In this document: piece by piece, positions 32,823-35,132 of the stretch | Layout: each line of letters opens with the position of its first letter | How positions within the stretch are numbered: position 1 is the first letter of the stretch | Assembly: GCA_009176605.1 (NCBI GenBank) | Contig: SEYY01023495.1 | Coordinates: 1 to 35,132 of the forward strand | Length of the DNA: 35,132 nt | Direction of reading: 5' to 3' | From: Armadillidium nasatum | Taxonomy: Eukaryota; Arthropoda; Malacostraca; Isopoda; Armadillidiidae | The notes under the pieces: model-generated | The model's input: only the letters and a program-made list of their open reading frames with translations | Databases searched by the model: none | Told to the model about the DNA's origin: nothing | Position numbers and translations under genes: made by a program

Positions 32823-34269
32823 GCATTCCCCCTCGCGTTCTGAGGCAGTGTGCTTCCGAGTTAGCGCCTGTCCTCATTCAGCTCTACTCTCTATGCCTTA
32901 ATACTAATACCTTTCCTCAATGCTGGAAGTGTGCATTTGTTCAGCCGATACCGAAAAAAGGTAGTCGCTCTGACCCTTCTAACTACCAACCTATAGCTCT
33001 CACTTGTGTTCTGTCTAAAATTTTTGAAACTCTCCTCAACTCTCATTTCCTGGATCATTTGGAGTCTCATTCTCATTCTCGACGCTCGAGGTCAACCGGT
33101 GACATACTCTCCTATCTCACTGATATATAGTCTTCTGCCCTTAGGGACTTCGGGGAGTCTTGTGTGGTGGCGCTTGACATATCCAAGGATTTTGACCGGG
33201 TATGGCATGAGTCACTGCTCTCCAAGCTCCCTTCCTTTGGGTTTCCTCCTTCTCTTTGCTTACTCTTATCTAGTTTTCTCTCAGATCGTTCCATTTCGGC
33301 AGTTGTAGATGGAGCGACCTCTTCCTCCTTTTCTGTCAACTGTGGTGTTCCTCAGGGCTCTGTTTTATCTCCAACTTTATTCTTACTTTTCATTAACGAT
33401 CTTCTCAACTGCACTTCTAACTCTGTTCACTCTTATGCTGATGACTCAACTCTACATTCTTCTACTCATTTCAAATCTGCTCCCTCTTTTACTTCTAGAG
33501 TTGCTTCTCGAGTTCAACTTTCCGATTCTATTCTTGCTGATCTGGATGGGATTTCCCAGTGGGGTCAAAGCAACCTTGTGAAATTCAACTCTTTAAAAAC
33601 TCAACTTCTTCACATCTCCCTCTCAAAAACACCTCCTAACTTTCCTATCCTCTTTGATGGCTCTCCCGTCTCACCTGTAAATAACATTAACATTCTTGGT
33701 CTAAACATAAACAACAAACTGTTATGGAAACCACATATCACAAAGGTTGCTAAAGCGGCCTCAAAGAAGCTGGGAGTTCTGTTCAGATTGCGATAATTTT
33801 TTCCTTCTGAGCAGTTACTCCAAATATATAAGGGTCTCATTCGTCCTTGTATGGAGTACTGTTCTCACATTTGGGGGGGCTCTGGCTCCTCCTCTCTTCT
33901 GGATAGGGTTGAGTCAAAAGCAAAAAGATTAATAAACTGTCCTCTACTTTCAAACTCTCTTGACCCCTATCTTTGCGACATGACATTGGTGAGCTATCTC
34001 TTTTCTACAGGTACTACAATGGAAGGTGCTCGATTGAATTGGCTTCTCGCATTCCTCCAACGTTGCGTCATCCTCGTTGCACAAGGGGTGCCCTGCTTTC
34101 GCACCAATTTTGTGTGGATGTAGGAAATCCCAGGCAAGCCCTTTGTGGTACCTCCTTTCCTGCCACCTCTATTCTGTGGAATTCTCTACCATCTTCTATT
34201 TTTCCTCCTGTATTTAATCTTCCACTCTTCAAGGCTTCTGTCTGTGTCCACCTGAGGGCTGTGCATTAG
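32823..34269 (+). pseudogene. LINE-C reverse transcriptase, main part
   Basis: The frame resumes with IPPRVLRQC and PIPKKG, then SNYQPIAL. An open piece at 33164-33796 has ALDISKDFDRVWH (catalytic Asp), VNCGVPQGSVLSP and the catalytic SYADDS at 33431-33448. A frameshift near 33795 leads to MEYCSHIWGGSG, a second near 33975 leads to RHDIGELSLFYRYYNG, and the end is HPRCTRGALLSHQF...LFKASVCVHLRAVH with a stop at 34267. A stop and frameshifts between about 33020 and 33164 also break it. The YADD core is intact. Confidence 0.88.
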
Positions 34270-34333
34270 GTGTGTGCGTTTGCATGTGTTTTGTCCCTAT
34301 GGGTGTGCCCTCCTCCTTGAAAAGGGCTCTGCT

Positions 34334-35132
34334 ATGAACCGACAGGGGCCCCGGCCAACCCCGGCCCCGGCCAAAAATCAGGGAAAACCGGGGTTAAAAT
34401 GGCAAATTATATTAAAAATTTTTTCTTTTTTTTTTTCAGCCAATTCTGCTGAAACTTTCAGTTATATAGATTTCTTACCGGTAAGAAAAGTCCATTTCTA
34501 GCGTTTTTCCGTGTCTATCACGGTTGTTTGTTTTTTTTGTTTTTTTTTTTTTTTAAATTTTACCCATTTTTAATTGAATGGCGGTGCCAAACCACTTTTT
34601 AGAATGAGCTGAAAATTGAACTATTTATTCAAAATTAAATGGGATACAAAAGTCTCTAATAGACTTTTGTTCCCAAAGTTATAGGAAAAATGTTATAAGC
34701 CAAAAACTGACCAACTATAGAAAAAAAAAAATTTTTGAACTTAAAAAATCCACTTTTTCAGACAAAATTTTTTTTAAAAAAAATACAACTATGACATTTC
34801 CTATTTTTGGTGTGTATAGAGGAGGGGTGGGGCTACAAATTCCTCTATGTACTTTATTCGATGACATTCGTTGGTTTGAGATATAGCCTTCAAAAAGATC
34901 CATTTTGGCCAAATTTCAAAAATTCCAAAGTTTGAGAGGCTATATTCGCTTCAAACAAAGAGCATTTAAATATGCACTAAATAATATTGTTGCCCTGCCT
35001 CTTCTAAACAATATTTACAAATAAAAAAAATAGTAGGTAGCGTTTTTTTAAATAATTTTTTCTCCAGAAGGGTACGATTTTTGCAAATTTTTTTCAAGTG
35101 CTTATAACTTTTTCTAGACGTGATATCAAAAA
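34334..35132 (-). mobile_element. second hAT-ii copy, inverted, cut by the window end
   Basis: The left edge reads TATGAACCGACAGGGGCC, a diverged form of the hAT-ii terminus TAGGGACCGACCGGG, and continues into GGGGCC-type repeats. From there to the window end the sequence is the reverse complement of the hAT-ii right third: for example the stretch around 34640-34720 matches 4730-4810, and 35050-35132 matches 4300-4370. The flank left of it is the LINE-C 3' region rather than (TA)n. Confidence 0.8.

Larger units (their letters stand above)
31024..34333 (+). mobile_element. non-LTR retrotransposon copy (LINE-C), interrupted
   Basis: The plus strand carries the linker and reverse transcriptase of the same family as LINE-A, better preserved. 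It starts abruptly next to the Gypsy-2 5' LTR, with the endonuclease half missing, and is split at 31469-32822 by an LTR-like insertion. The coding tail ends at 34269 and a short 3' region leads to a hAT-ii terminus at 34334. No poly(A) or tandem tail is visible. Confidence 0.85.

Overview
This is an animal genomic window, most likely from an arthropod. It is AT-rich, carries very long (TA)n and (GA)n arrays, and almost everything recognisable in it is transposon-derived. I see no convincing host gene, no rRNA or tRNA gene, no CRISPR array and no bacterial-type operon. The lineage assignment rests only on the transposon families and base composition and is tentative.

Layout. 0-1.2 kb: unique AT-rich sequence with one doubtful exon, ending in the terminus of a hAT-like DNA transposon. 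1.3-5.1 kb: a hAT-like element (hAT-ii, termini TAGGGACCGACCGGG) holding a BED zinc-finger remnant and interrupted by a second, smaller hAT element (hAT-iii, termini TAGAGGTGGACCGG) with a decayed transposase. All these hAT ends abut (TA)n arrays. 5.4-5.8 kb: a relic of an LTR-retroelement integrase. 6.6-7.2 kb: a (TA)n tract fused to a 494-bp (GA)n tract. 7.7-11.0 kb: two decayed non-LTR retrotransposon (LINE) copies of one family in head-to-head inverted orientation. 11.0-18 kb: Gypsy-1, a Ty3/Gypsy-type element on the minus strand with an intact gag, a multiply broken pol and a truncated third ORF. 19.4-31.0 kb: Gypsy-2, a near-complete related element on the minus strand with two ~1.3-kb LTRs, PBS, PPT, gag, pol and a third ORF. 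31.0-34.3 kb: a third LINE copy, split by a 1354-bp LTR-like insertion with a 4-bp target duplication. 34.3 kb to the end: a second hAT-ii copy, inverted relative to the first and cut by the window edge.

The most interesting material is the pair of Gypsy elements. Both share an architecture not usual for Ty3/Gypsy. (1) gag and pol are joined through a -1 frameshift, with a slippery-type heptamer, an immediate stop codon and a perfect stem-loop; the stem sequences differ but the structure is kept. (2) An OTU-like fold lies between RNase H and integrase, with Ser where OTU proteases have the catalytic Cys. (3) A third ORF sits where env would be, resembles an SGNH/GDSL esterase, and starts just after a good splice acceptor. 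In Gypsy-2 a consensus splice donor lies just before the gag start. Gypsy-2 also carries the hexamer GGTAAT on its sense strand about every 240 bp, in two reading frames and in non-coding parts and LTRs. Gypsy-1 does not. Both elements are broken by frameshifts and, in Gypsy-2, in-frame stops, so neither looks autonomous.
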